Shown here one piece after another: positions 28,631-41,474 of a DNA stretch of 64,000 nucleotides. The notes below the pieces were generated by a model. That model searched no databases. It had not been told where the DNA came from and saw nothing but the letters and a program-made list of their open reading frames with translations. The first letter of the stretch is position 1; every line of letters begins with the position of its first letter. The position numbers were made by a program, and so were the translations under genes. This stretch comes from Craspedostauros australis (Eukaryota; Bacillariophyta; Bacillariophyceae; Mastogloiales; Achnanthaceae). Where the stretch lies: NCBI GenBank assembly GCA_026770025.1, contig JAMXDE010000036.1, positions 248,001-312,000 of the forward strand. The letters run 5' to 3'.

Positions 28631-31600
28631 GCTTGACTGGGCTTTCGGTATCTATCCGTTCACTGGTTCAAGTGCGAGTCATGATACCAGTATCAGTCTC
28701 TGGGCGCTACTCGACGTCTGTCCAAACAGATAGAGTAGATGTATGGATCGATGCAGCCTCCTTCTTGCACATAAACCGCTCATCGCTTCACACTTCTGAA
28801 CACGTGACTCTTGCAACGTTCTTACGACGAACACAATCTACTACTCGTACACAAAAGCAAGTGCGACTTGTCCTGGAAGTGGGTGATCTGCGACACAAGT
28901 ATTGTCCGATGTTCGTATCCAAACATTGATCCATGCCTTCTGATGGATGAAAACATGGGAGCAGCATGCGTCAGGGAGTAGCTCGCTGTGAACTTGAAGT
29001 CACAACGGCTGTGTATTATAGATCGTAGTCGTGGCTTACGACCTGCCGGTGCTGTATCCCGCGACTCCTCCTGCAGCTACCATTCGTACGCACATCTGTT
29101 GCATTCCTTCGCTCAATCAATGCATGGGCACTGCCATGGCGCACACAACGGCCTCAGTGTCGTCATGGATCTTTCCGTCTGCGTCCGCTGTGTCGGGTTT
29201 ATCCCTCGCTCTCGCTCCGAACCATCACAGCGGACGAGTTCTGCTCAACGTACGAATACGAATATTGTTAGTTGTATGGGGTTCGGCAGTGGAGGCCTCC
29301 GCAAGATAGAGCATGCACTGGTACCGTACGGGTGAGAGCAATCTTAGGCATGAAGAGAGTGTGGAGCACTCTACTCTCCGTCTCTCTCTCTCTCTCTCGC
29401 TGGAAAGAGTAAAGCAATACTGACGCGCGGTCGTCGCGAGATAGCCATTTGCAACGATGCATGGCATCGCATCTATTGTGAGTATCTGTTATATTTTAAG
29501 CTCGCGCATTATCCAATCTTCGTTCTTACCAGTGCGGCTACTGATTCGCGATCTTCGAATCTTGTGAGAGGCCCAAGGCCAGCTCCCGACCGGAGTTGGG
29601 GTGGCGCAAACTCTTCGCCAGAGACAATTCGGCCCTTCCAGTTTTAGAGAAGTGGTGTCCAGAACGCAACTCCGCTATTCGCAGATGCAGCAACGGCATT
29701 GCTCTTCCTTCACCACGAAGCGGAGCACACAACGTTCATGTGTCTACCCCATACGTAAAATAGTAGATCGTGGTGTTCCCCAATGCGCAATCCCCGGTTC
29801 CCAGAGATAAAAAGAAAGTAAAACGCAACAGGCCCATTCCTTGTTCTCCAAACGAAAAAGAAGAAAATGTGCACTTGCTTTGGAATATACTAATTGCGCG
29901 TTCATGTGCGTCCACAGGGTGCTTAACACACCCTTGAGGGTCATCTCCTCTATCTTTCGTCTGCCCAGGTACAGGTGGTGATACTCGGACGCGTCATCGT
30001 GTGGTGCTTGGGCGAATGGTACCACTTGACATCGCCATCCCAAAGTGGGCACAAATGATTGATGTGAGTGGAACAAACTGAGATCGTCTCCTTGTGTTGC
30101 TCCTTCGTGCGCTCGTAATCGCGCGCAAGTGCAGACACCCCTCCCCTCGGTTTGACCATCCCGTCCATCCGACAGTTTTGAAGGCACTGCTCTTGATCGT
30201 ACTCGACGAGTTGGAGGCCAGTGCAAGTGCGTGACGTCGATGACAGGACGGATACGATCCACAACTCCTCTTCTACTTTCTGAGGTTAAAATTGCCTATT
30301 CGTTACCCATGCTGCGCGTACAATATGGCGCAAGTATCAGCGTGAGCGTGAGCGTGAGCGTGGCAAGCGCGAGCTGAACCGTGTCTCTGGTCTTCTTCGC
30401 AACTTGTCTTACCACGCTTTCGACAATCTTACTCTTATTTGTTGCTGGCGCATGAAACCCGTCCTCCGCTCACATTCTTGCGAGGAAACAGCCCGGAAGT
30501 CAACCTCTGCGGCGCATTATTAGTCATATTCTATAATAGGTTGCAATGCTGCTCTACGACCTATTTTATTGTACTCTGACTCTCTATGCTCGTGCGCGAA
30601 CGTTCCAGAGATATGGAGCGAGAGAGTCAGCGAGAAGAAAGGGCAGGCGTTGTTCTCATCGTGGTTGCTCGACTCTATTCACCTGGATTCTGCCGTGCTC
30701 TGCCGTGCTGGGTGACTATCAGTACTCTGCTCACAGGCGCTTTGTCCAATCCTCTTGGGAAGACAGCTCCCAAGCTGGTCGGATGTTGATACGCATCCAG
30801 ACATGCTCCATGGTCCTCAAGGATAGATGCTGACTTCTACTTCCAAACACTGGCATTGCCATGTCTGGCCTACTTGAGACGAGTCGTGTCCATAAACAAC
30901 AAGCTACATATATGGATATGCCCTGGGCTGTAGAAGGCTTGAAGGGAGAGTAGAATAGTAACATTCTGTGGCAGTGATAACCAACGAAGGGTAGATTTAG
31001 TGTCTCGCAGTCCTCGCCCATCTCCACAGGTGCGTTCTGCGCAGCGGTAATCGAATCACAATAAGTGCCATCTATCGTTCGAGGTGGGGCCACATCGCAT
31101 TCTCCAGACACACCAGGATTGATGTGCGTTATTCGCCAGACTGGTACTGCCGACATGCTCGCCACCGAACAAGGGCAGACTACTCCACACACGAACGGCC
31201 AGTTTGACGAGAGAAGAGAGAGAGAGAGAACGGGAGAAGACCATACGAGACAGATGGAACACAACCTTGCACTTCACCTCCTCGAGTTCCTCGGTGTCTC
31301 CGGGCAGTTGTCTTAGTTGTGTCGTTGTCGGCAAGTCCAGCCATGCTCGCTTCACTCCTCGTTTCCATACAGCGCCCGCTCATGCTCTTGTCCTCTCAGA
31401 ACAGGAGCACTCGTGCGTAATCGTATTGTACAGGTGTGAGTGTATTGTTAGCATCGCACAGAAACATGCTCAACATCAAGTATCAGTTCGTTCGCTGCTT
31501 GCCAACAACACCACGTGCGACCACTGGTGCAGTACAAACGAATTCTTACGAGATTCTGATCATCTGTTTGCGCAAATGTTGCGCCAGGGGCGTTGCCGTT

Positions 31601-33354
31601 TGATGGACACGGAGCCTCCAAGGTGCAGCGAAGAGATGCTCATGCCACAGAATGCTCTGCGATACTTGACGACAATACTGGTATTTATGATGAGGGGGGT
31701 CGTTTTGCCGTCAGAACCGCAGTTAACACAATCAGCAATTAATAGTCTACAGACCTGTTGCGCTGGAATATGCGTCAGCGTTCTGAGTGGCGGCATTGCC
31801 GCTGCCTGCTTGGGCAAACTGTTTTGTTCCTTTCCTAGTCCGAGAGGCACCAGAACAGAAGTCAAAACACATGAAATGGCGTGAAACCGTGTCTGAATCA
31901 GTGCTACGTTGTTCCTTTACTGATCCCTTGGTTAAGTCATGTTCAACAATGCGTAAATAAATGTTGTTGCAACTTCATCAACGGGTCATACAGTCTCGAT
32001 GTGCTTAAATGATTACAATGTGTTCGCGTGGGTGGACGGAGGCGCGAACATTTTTACCACTGAGAGCAGGCATAAGCGTGTCGAAAGTTGCAATTGTTCA
32101 TGAAAAGGTCGCGTTTGGGCACTACACTTTGGAGGTTGTGTTGGTTCGCCTTTGTCCGTGGCGAACGATCGTTGCCTCACATGATGTCAACAAAAGAGCA
32201 AAAAAATACCCCCAAAGGTGCAGTGATACCGACTTTGTTGATTCTGGGCAGCAACCGATGCGTCATCACTCCACGCGTTTGCTTGCATGGATTGCCGCCA
32301 ACACCAACTCCCTCTGTTCGCCCATTCCGGCGACTGCGACAAGACATCGTGGAGGTGAAGCACGACGAACGCTGTATCATCGAATACTAGTACGCGGCTT
32401 TCGGAAGGCGGAAGGATGGCCCGGCCCCCGATGACTCTCGCACCTCTGTGCTGGCACCCAAGGAGGGAATGTGCATCTCTTGCGCTTCTCGCGCCATCTG
32501 TCATGTTGAGGTGGGTTTGGAGCACAAGAGCACCAAACAAACCCTTCGAGCTACGTGTACCTCCGCGCATGAGTATGGTACGAAGCTCATCATAGCCATC
32601 GTGGAGAATCGACCGCGAAGTCGCTCGCGTGGATTGACGCGGGCGATGGAGAATGCCACAGGTCCAACCGTAGGCCGATGAACGCGGAGCAACAGCACGG
32701 CACTGGGTTTCCTCAACGATACTTGCACCACCCGTCCCGAAGTGTAACAACTCTCTGTCACAACTCGCACATCTGTGCTCTGAGCTGATCCTCGATCCCC
32801 CAAGTTTATCCTTGATATTGATTACAACCATCGTCACCCATTCCTACCACACCACCACGCACAACACCATCGTCATAATACAGTACCTCGTCCCATCCCT
32901 CCCATCCCAGCCAGGCATCAAGCCCGTCAGTCTGCTGACGCTGGCATTCCAAGAGAACAAGACAACGTGACAAACCAACCATAGATTTCGACAGAACGAC
33001 ACAAGAAAGTGAAGCGATACTCCATCAGCCCGTGGAAAGGAAGGCAACAACAACATTCGTTGAACTGATAACACCAACCACAGCGCCAACCAACAGCGCC
33101 AACCAACGCCATCACCCAGCGTGACCGCAAAAACAGCACCGCCAGAAGCCATCCTCCAAACAAACAGTCAGTATCCGTTCTTTGTGTCTCATTCGAACCT
33201 CAATTCGTTGCATCTCATTGCGTTTCGTGCCGATATACTCGACGAGTACTCCAAGTACTCTGTTATCCCACACCATACAATCCCATCACCACCAACAGCG
33301 AGACCAAAAGCGGAACCAACAGGAACACCCAAGGCAAAGCAAGAACGGGTGCAG
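28631..33354. other. Gene-poor region of 4.7 kb
   Basis: No frame here has a recognisable domain or signal peptide. Simple repeats occur: CT-rich at 29,381-29,400, five GTGAGC units at 30,335-30,365, and GA-rich at 31,207-31,230. Minus frames at 29,744-30,262 and 32,187-32,837 and a plus frame at 31,204-31,884 look like chance. Confidence 0.45.
30335..30365. repeat. Hexamer tandem repeat (GTGAGC)
   Basis: Five successive GTGAGC/GCGTGA units in intergenic DNA. It is a simple microsatellite with no associated gene. Confidence 0.7.
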
Positions 33355-34851
33355 ATGCTAGCGCTCAGAATGCAACCGCGACATCATGATGACCACGAGC
33401 AGCGTCGACAACAGCTACCAGTCCAGGGACCAGCCGATGCGATGCTCGATGCCAACCTCGACGACCGTCTCTTCCAGGTCATCCGCCAAAACAGAGGCAT
33501 CGTAGATCCGACAGCTGATCCTCCGAGGGCCATAGCGGACATCATTTCCAGCAACTCCGATTTCAACAACATCCCGTTCGACCCTCTCGCCGACATCGCG
33601 CGGAGTCTTGCCACGACGGCAGCGGCCGCAGCAACTGCAGCAACAACTACAGCTACAACCAACATGACATCTGCAATTATGCCACCGACGACGACATCGT
33701 CAATGTCGACAGAGACAGCTACAACAGCAAGAACGACAGCGGTGGCACATGTCAACCCCAATCCGATTGATAGTTCGTGCATTGCTGTGGTGAACAACAT
33801 GAAGTTGACGAATGTCAACCACCTGGAGTACAAGAACGACACTGACATGTTCTCGTTGCTCCAGCCATTGCTCGCGCAACAGCAAGATGGACAGCTCCTT
33901 GCTGGGCCATACGTGGCTCAGCAACAGCTGCAGTTGCAGCCCGACCCATTCGCCGCCGGCGGCGGCTGCGTTGATCCGTTCCAGCCGCGGCAACAGAGCA
34001 TGGATCAGTACCCGTTCCGGCAATCCCAGTCCTTGCTATCGGACACGCAGCAGGGGATGGCCCCGAGCCCACGACACCAGCAACGACAGCAACAGCAGCG
34101 CCGGCAAGGATCACAGTTGCAACAGCTCTCTGAGACTCTGGGATCGCTGCAGCCAGACTTGTTGCCTTCACAACACAACCAAGACTTTTCTTCACGGTCC
34201 TTGGGTTTGCAGCTGCCGCAACAACAGAAACAGCAACAGCAGCCTGTCGGCTCACTGCCGTTTGTTGCCGTTAATGAGGCCAAGGTCGGAACACCAAGCA
34301 CTCCCGTGCGACAGAAGATGACCGTCGCCCAGGCATCCAGCGTACCAGGGCATACCAGGTTTCGCAGCTATCAGGCAGATCTGTGGAACAGACGCTTCGC
34401 GGAGCTCATCGACTTCAAACGTCGCTTCAAGCATTGCGATGTCCCCTACTCCTGGGCCGAAAATCAGCCCCTGGCGCAGTGGGTGAAACGACAGCGATAC
34501 CAGTATCGACTTCGGAAGATGGGCAAGAACTCAACTCTCACCCCAGAGCGACACGGCGCTCTCGAATCGTTGGATTTCAACTGGGATTACCACGAAAAAG
34601 CGTGGGACGAGAAGCTCGCCGAACTGCGGGCATTCCAAACGCGACACGGGCACAGCAACGTCCCCAGCAAATATCCTCAGAACCCCCAGCTCTCCGTTTG
34701 GGTGAAGCGGCAGAGACGACAGTACCAGCTTTTCGCCAACGGGATCAACTCGTCCACCATGACAGCTGACAGGGTCCGAAAGCTCCAAGCTATTGGCTTC
34801 GATTTTGAAATGTGTGAGGGGACGACAGGCGACCTGCAGGGCACGCCCTAA
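33355..34851 (+). CDS. Gln-rich protein with two helicase-associated (HA) domains
   Basis: 498 residues from the ATG at 33355; the frame is open back to a GTG at 33121, so an earlier exon cannot be ruled out. Residues about 60-330 are low complexity: Ala/Thr-rich (about 80-120), then Gln-rich. Two tandem copies of a ~70-residue module follow. The first (about 338-410) has WNRRFAELIDFKRRFKHCDV, then PLAQWVKRQRYQYRL and LESLDFNWD. The second (about 412-485) has WDEKLAELRAFQTRHGHSNV, then LSVWVKRQRRQYQLF and LQAIGFDFE. These are the hallmarks of the HA domain, expanded in diatoms in proteins without a helicase motor; no helicase motif is present. The role is unknown, perhaps nucleic-acid binding. 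Confidence 0.85.
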   Translation: MLALRMQPRHHDDHEQRRQQLPVQGPADAMLDANLDDRLFQVIRQNRGIVDPTADPPRAIADIISSNSDFNNIPFDPLADIARSLATTAAAAATAATTTATTNMTSAIMPPTTTSSMSTETATTARTTAVAHVNPNPIDSSCIAVVNNMKLTNVNHLEYKNDTDMFSLLQPLLAQQQDGQLLAGPYVAQQQLQLQPDPFAAGGGCVDPFQPRQQSMDQYPFRQSQSLLSDTQQGMAPSPRHQQRQQQQRRQGSQLQQLSETLGSLQPDLLPSQHNQDFSSRSLGLQLPQQQKQQQQPVGSLPFVAVNEAKVGTPSTPVRQKMTVAQASSVPGHTRFRSYQADLWNRRFAELIDFKRRFKHCDVPYSWAENQPLAQWVKRQRYQYRLRKMGKNSTLTPERHGALESLDFNWDYHEKAWDEKLAELRAFQTRHGHSNVPSKYPQNPQLSVWVKRQRRQYQLFANGINSSTMTADRVRKLQAIGFDFEMCEGTTGDLQGTP

Positions 34852-37319
34852 GGAGTCATACAGCCATAACGCGAACGCTTCACTAACCCACAAGTACAAT
34901 TATGCATCCCGTAATCGTACAAATGTTATTAACATTCACAGCGTCCATGCTTTACCTTGCGTCAGCTTGCCTCCATTCCTGAAGAGAGACTCGAACATTC
35001 GTTGACTCACTCTACTCGTTGATGTTGATGTTGATGTTGATGTTGCATCCGGATCCATCGCATTTGCTACGCACGGGTATAGAGGCGTTCTACTTTGTCT
35101 GTACTCGTCGCACATGAATATCGAGTAGTGGAGATAGTAGATGTTGGAAATTGACGAGATGTACATGCGTGTATATGTCGAGATGTACGTGTATATGTGC
35201 ATCGTTCACCCGTTATTCTCTCATACGCCCTTGGACGGTAAAACTATATTCGTGTCGATAGTATGCTGTGATTCGTCAGAATTACAGTGGAAATGGAACA
35301 CATGAAAATGAGCATAATTTCTGGAGGAAATTTGCAGTCAACGATTTCTGAGAGGATCAGGCATATCGTCCGTCCATCCATCACTGGAAATGTATGGTAT
35401 CGAGCGAAGCTCGATGTACCTCCCAACTCAACCCCAGATGACGATATCATCTGACAGACCATCGCATCATCAATGGAACATGACATCTGGAGTAACAGGA
35501 AGATGACAGCTGATGTAGACAGGATGTCATCGTGTCACCACATCGACATCTGTCTCCATGTCAGAAGCCGAAGGTGAAGAGTCAATGACCAAAGGGAATC
35601 GAGATCATGGATACACGAGGTGGAGTTCAAGTGGCAAGCACTCACAGAGTAGGAGTCAGTAGTGAACGAACAAAGTGTTGAATGTGGAGTACACATTCAA
35701 CATGGAGTATCATGTAATGTGAACATGCGATGTTGAGAGAGAGAGAGAGAGAGAATACAAATAGTAGCAAGAAAGCATCTTGCGTACCGACTCATAGTCG
35801 GAGACCCAATCTACGGACCAATGAGAGGCGTGCCAAGAGCATCGGGCAAGACAACGAGAGACACCAAGAGGATTGGAGTATCTACGTAATGAAATAGCAA
35901 ACAGAATCGGAACAACCGTCACCATCTTCCACGATCGCAAGGTATCCATTCACAGAGCTTGCCAACATGCCTCTTCTACATTCAAGAAGTACTTCTTGCA
36001 GCCATATGGGTACCTCAGCATGGGTCTCAGGCCAATCAATCCCACATGATCTTCGATTCCTCAGCATTCTTCCTGCGCCACCACCACAGTCTCAGCAATC
36101 ATGTTTGTCTGATGCCATGTCGTCATTCGTGCTCTTGGGTGACTAAGGGATTGCCTCCATTTCTCCTTCCTCCCATTTCTCTCTTTGGGGTGACTCTGGA
36201 GTGTTTCTGTTCATCGAGGTGAGTTGGCATGGTTGGGATTTATTGATAGTATCGCACATAGTCTTGACTCATGTGCTGATACATCCCTAGTGGTCAAATC
36301 CCCAGGTTCGCTCTCATTTCCATGACGGTTCCTGGACAGACTCTATCGCAGGACGAGACCGTGCCTGGTGCCAGACACAGATGGATGAGTGGAGGAGGGA
36401 CAAGCTACAAGGTAGTCCGAGTGTGACCAACAAAGTCGAATCTAATGAGTCATGAAGATACCATTGGGAGGTGCGACAGTATTGGTTATATGTGTAAAAG
36501 CGTACCCCCGATTCCCAACAACCGTTGTGATTGTCCGTCGATGTGGGAGTCACTCGAGTCGTCCAGTATCCGTGGCTGGACAGTCGGTGAAAGATACCAA
36601 TCGTCAAATGGCGCCAACATCAACCCCGCGCCCAAAATCGCATCTGCTCCACCATCCTGTGTCGTCTGTCATGTTCTTTGAAGCTTTGGATCCTCTCGCA
36701 TGACTCAACATCATTCAGCATCGCCATCCTTCGTCGACCAGCATATCAGCAACGTCAGAGTCATCGGTCATCCTGTTCCGTCCACCGCTGTACGAAGATC
36801 AAGAACTGGCGTCTCGTGCTATCGCACGATACATGCAGGACATCGTTCACCTCCACACAGGAATCAGAAGACGACAGTCCAGTAATCATAAATCAGCCTT
36901 TCAAACCATTCGAAGGCCTTTTGTTTGGAGTGCTATGCTATGCACATACTCGTGCACGGCACAAGAACTTGTCACGCAACCATTCGACATCATTCACGTC
37001 CCCCGCTCACACGAGCTACGAGCACTCGTCGATCCACCGATGGAAGGCCAAGTTCGAAAGGAATTGCCTTCCATCCTGTCTCAGCAGAGAGGCTTGTTGC
37101 ATGGTTCGAAGGCGACAAAAGGAGCCGCAGGGCAGGCTTTGGCGGCGTCCGACCACGATGGTTTGTTTTACTCGTGCTGCAACTGCTGTCGTTGCGATTA
37201 CTGCTACTTCTATTAATACTATCACCATTACCATCATCCTACTGCTGTGCGTGCTGATTCCTCAATCTGCGAAAAGCGCAAGGAAGATAGATCACCTCCA
37301 CCGAATGTTCACACGTGGC
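34852..37319. other. Intergenic region with repeat remnants
   Basis: 2.5 kb with no convincing gene. It holds a TTGATG tandem repeat (35,020-35,046), a GA-rich tract (35,734-35,753), a minus-strand LTR-like fragment (about 35,950-36,520) and, from about 36,916, the start of the duplicated segment that carries the ATPase gene. Confidence 0.5.
35950..36520 (-). repeat. Truncated LTR-like repeat, inverted relative of the 43-kb solo LTR
   Basis: Read on the minus strand from 36520 it starts TGTTGGGAATCGGGGGTACG, matching the start of the plus-strand LTR at 42,996 (TGTTAGGAATCGGGAGTACG). The match runs colinearly, with substitutions and small gaps, through blocks such as CTACAAGGT(A/G)GTCCGAGTGTGA, GCACGAATG and GAGACCCATG, to about 35,950. 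The remaining ~220 bp of the LTR are not recognisable, so it is probably truncated. Confidence 0.65.
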
Positions 37320-40300
37320 CTACGCAATGTCCGTGAGGACGGAGAGCTCATCCTCATCGAGGCCCACAGATCCCTCCACGCCATCTCCGAGCTCTGATCC
37401 GAAGACGAGCACCCCGGCACCTTGCTCGGGGCCGTCTTCCGCATCGATGAAGGCTTCCAACCCTGCGCCCCTTGTGGTGATCGCTCCAGTGAAGGTGTCG
37501 CGGGTGATTCCAAAGAGGTAGTTGCCTTTTCCGTCGTCGGTGAGGCCCTCTGGACGTTTGCGGTTCGGATCGTTGACATGCTTGAGGAACTTTTTGCGGC
37601 GCTGCATGACGTCGTCCACCTTGATCTTGCAACCCCACGCCTTGTAGTAGTCGACGGCGTGCACGAAGTAGTCACCGACCATGTCCTTGGAACCACACTG
37701 GAGGTAGTGCTCTCCTGCCAGCTCGTTGACCATGGCAGCATCCTGGATGCATCCGGCTCGGATTGCTGCGAGGATTGCGATGTTGTAGGCATGCTGGATC
37801 CTGGAGTGCCGTTTGTTCTTCATGGTGACAGCGAGGTCCTCGGCTTCGAGGATGAGCACCAGATGGATCCAGGCTCGTCCTCTGGCTTTGGTCATCTTCT
37901 TCAGCTTCTTGGTTTTCTTGCGCAAGATTGTTAAGTGTTGCTGATTCCCTGTCTCCCTGTATCGTTCCGCATTGATGACGCCCAAGGTGTAAGTGTCAGC
38001 GAGAGCAGTTAATGCTGATGGGTTGCCCGTGGCGAGGATGCAGAAGTTGGAGAACAAAGGGTCTGCCATTGCATACCGCCGATGGAAGAGCGCCAAATAC
38101 CCTCGACTGTAGAACATCGTACAGTCCTTGAGTACATTGGAAGGGTCGAACTTCTCAACGGTGGGATCGCGACGGGATAAAGCTTCGATTTCGTCCCAAT
38201 CGATTGGATCTTCTTTCAACATCACCCTGAACATGACGCGATAGTTGTCTGACAGTCCCTCGTAGGCCCTGAGTTTGTAAGTGTCCAGCTGGTCAAGCGC
38301 TTCCTCGTTTGCCTTGTGCACCGACTTCAATTCCAACCCATACATAAGTCCTTGCATGACGCAGTTTTGGTAATTGAGGATACCAATGCCAAATTCTCCG
38401 ACCTCCATCGAGCGGTGATACCCTTTCTTGTAATCCCGCAGGGCATCTTTGAAAGTGGACCTGAACGAGTTGACGTAGGTCGCGGAAGTCAATCGGAACA
38501 TGCCTTCCAGATGTCTTCCATCGACCTGCTCGAGGATCAGGTCGCCGATCTTCATACATCGCTGGGCCAGGGCTTGCTCTTTCGTGCCACTCAGTAGAAA
38601 TCCATATGCACCGAAGGCGCTTCCTGTCTCTGCGCAGATGCCGTGCTTGATAGATGTGCACAGCATCTTGCACGCGTTCAAGGTGGTCAAGTCCACGTTG
38701 TTGATGGCAATGGTGCACATGGTGAAGTCTGCACCAATCGTCATGGTAGTGAGCTTCTTCTTATCCGTCATCCATGATCTTGCGAGGATCTTTTCGTTGG
38801 TGTTGTTCTTCAGGAAGTGCTTGACCTTCATCCTGGTCATCATAGTGTGCAGCGAGTACCATCGGCTGGGGAACGCTTTCAACGATTGAAGCAGACGCAG
38901 CTCCATCTCCATGCAGTCTCTGTGACGATCCTGCCTGGTCAAGGCTCTGGCCATGGAGAAGTGGGTGAGCGCCTTGTCGTCCGGTGATCTGGCTCTCTCC
39001 AGCACCTCGTCGCACAGCTTGTAGCCGACTTCGTAGTTGCCGATCGACAACTCGACGTCGGCGCGTGCCCGATAGACCCGCAGGCAGATGTCGTAGTGCT
39101 CATCACTGTCCCAGATCGATGGGCTGGCAGCGGCTTGGGTACCGGTCGATCCTTTGGTCTTGGAGGAGGTGTTGGGAGATGAGCCAGTTCTCACTCGCTG
39201 CAATGCTTCATGCGCCATTCGCAAGTACCCGGCGGCTGCTTCGAGCGCTGCCATCTCTGTGGCCTTCTCGCCAACCTCCAGATTCATGATGGCGGAGAAC
39301 ATGTGATCTTTGGTCTGCACGGTGTTCAAGTGATCCGCAGCCACGAACAACAGGCCATCGTCTACTTCTGACGTAGTAACAGTCGAAGTGAACGTTTCGG
39401 TTGACGTTACTGAGTCTGTGGACTGGGAGGGCATTGCGACCTTGCCTTGTGGGTGACTTTTGCGTTGCTTCTTAGGCTCGTGGTCAGTCCCATGATTCGC
39501 ATCGTTGCCATGCTCTTCTTCCTCGTCCTCTTGAAGACGAGTCTGCATGCGTCGGTACATCTGCAGCAAGCAGTGACCGATCCGCACGCGCAACTTGTCA
39601 CGAGCCTCGCCGGCTGGGATCATGCCTTGTGCGGCCTGCTGGATGCGATCGTGCGCGAAGTGGTACTTGGTACCACCGATGGGGTTTGAGATGAGACGCT
39701 CCAGAACCGCATGGTCCAGCATACTGGAGAGTTCTTGCTTGGAGGAGATGCGGGCCATGGAATCGATCTCTCCATCCACGTGCTTGCGCTCGCTTTCGAG
39801 CACCCGATGCAGCACCGAGATGTCGAACATCGATCGGATGTAGGCCGCAATGGACAACACCTGCTGCAGCTGCATGGGAAGGTCTCGCAGCTTGGATTCG
39901 ATGATGCCGATGATGTTATCGCTGATGGGCAGTTGGGCGCTACCGGCGTTGCTGTCGTCGTCATCCCCTGGGTTGGAAAGACTCCACTCCCATCGGTGAG
40001 AGATGGAGTTGAAGGCGAGAATGTCCTTTCTCTCCAGCTCTTCGAGAGCTTGCAGGGCGAAGAAGACGTTTCCGTCTGTCTTGGCGTGGAGCTTCTCGGA
40101 TAGATCTTCGATGTCGTTGCAGTCCAGCATGCTCGAGAGCCATGCGGTCATGTCATCCAGCGTGAGGTTGGTGATCGTGATCTGCTGGAGGGTTCGCGGA
40201 GGGCGGCGCTTACCAGCCTGAGACAATGATGTGGTTGCGGACGTGGTTGATCTATCATCAGGGCCTTCTGCCTTTTGGTTGCTGTCATTGGCAGTATCCT

Positions 40301-41474
40301 CTGCTGACAACGGCGTGACGAGGCACCGTGCCAGCGGGTGGTCTGGCGTGAGGTCCAGTGGTTCGTCAGTATGCGGGTTAGTGTCCTGGCGGATGGCACC
40401 AAGCAGAAGGAAGTTTTGCAACCCGGAATCAGCTACCAACCAGGCGATGAGGCTGAGGCCCACCTCGGCAGACCACTGCAGATCGTCGAGGAACATGTAG
40501 ATGGGTCGTTCCTTCGTCGAGACTGCCTTAATGAACTGTACGAAGATGTACTGGAGCTGGTTCCACATCTTTTCTGTCATGGCTCCACCCGCCGCTGGTG
40601 AAGATCCATCGCCGTTGGCGGTGCTGGCGTTCATGCTGGTGCTGTAGTTATCGCGCCGGCTGACGGATTGGCTCATGACAGAAGCGCCGCCTCGGGCTGA
40701 CTTGGATGTCAAGATGGAGAGAGATGGCACCACTTTCACCAAGGGACGAAGCCCGCCGTTGGGGAATGCTGCTCGCGCGCATTCACGCATGCGATCGAGT
40801 TCTTCCTTGGGTCCGTTCTTGAGTTGGGTTGTGAAGTCTTGAATGGCCTGGGCGATGGCCGAGAATGGGTCACTCTTTCCTGTGTACTCGTCATACTTTC
40901 CACGCAGGACGTAGCAGCAGGAGCAGGAGGGTGCTGCATCGCCTGCACCCGCTTGTTCAGTCTTCGTTTGCTTCTGGTTGGAGCCCTTGCCGCAAATGCA
41001 GCATGTCTCCAGGAAGTGATCAACGAGAGCGGACTTTCCTGTACCGCTGACACCCCAGACCAGTACAGCTGGATGCACATCGAGCTTCTTGGTTGCTTTT
41101 GGTGTTGATGATGGTTCAGGCTTGACCTTGTTGTCTGCCTCATCAGTCGATGGCTCCTGCGGAGAAGGAGTAGTCGTAGCATCGCTCTTGTGTTCTCCGA
41201 TGACCTTGTCCTTCAGAGCTTTGAGCTGCTCGAGCTCCGCTTCTCTGCCAAGGAATTGCGATGTATCCTTCCAGGGAGCGACGCCACTTGATGGGCCAAC
41301 TGTACCAGTTCCATCGTCGTTCGTGGTGGTGTTGGTGTTAGGGTTGGTGTTAGGGTTGGCGTCGTCTTCGGCATCGCCAGATCCATCGTCGATGGAAGAG
41401 AAGGTGGTGCTGACGTTCTGTTCTCCTTCCTCCTCTGCCTCCGTGGAGGAGTACCCGTCCTTTTGGAACTCTCC
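36916..41474. repeat. Segmental duplication, copy A
   Basis: It matches 59,416-64,000. Homology begins abruptly near TTTGTTTGG(A/G)GTGCT; small gaps occur in the first ~300 bp outside the gene, then the offset is constant at 22,526 bp from 37,320 to 41,474. The right limit cannot be seen because copy B runs off the window. Confidence 0.9.

Noticed and set aside
29744-30262. 172-codon minus-strand frame and other frames in the 28.6-33.3 kb region
   Set aside because: No domain, no signal peptide, and no coding-like pattern; treated as chance frames.
41337-41365. Telomere-like GTTAGGG units
   Set aside because: They lie inside the ATPase frame and encode an Asn-Pro-Asn-Thr repeat; only two units occur, and the same sequence is present in copy B.
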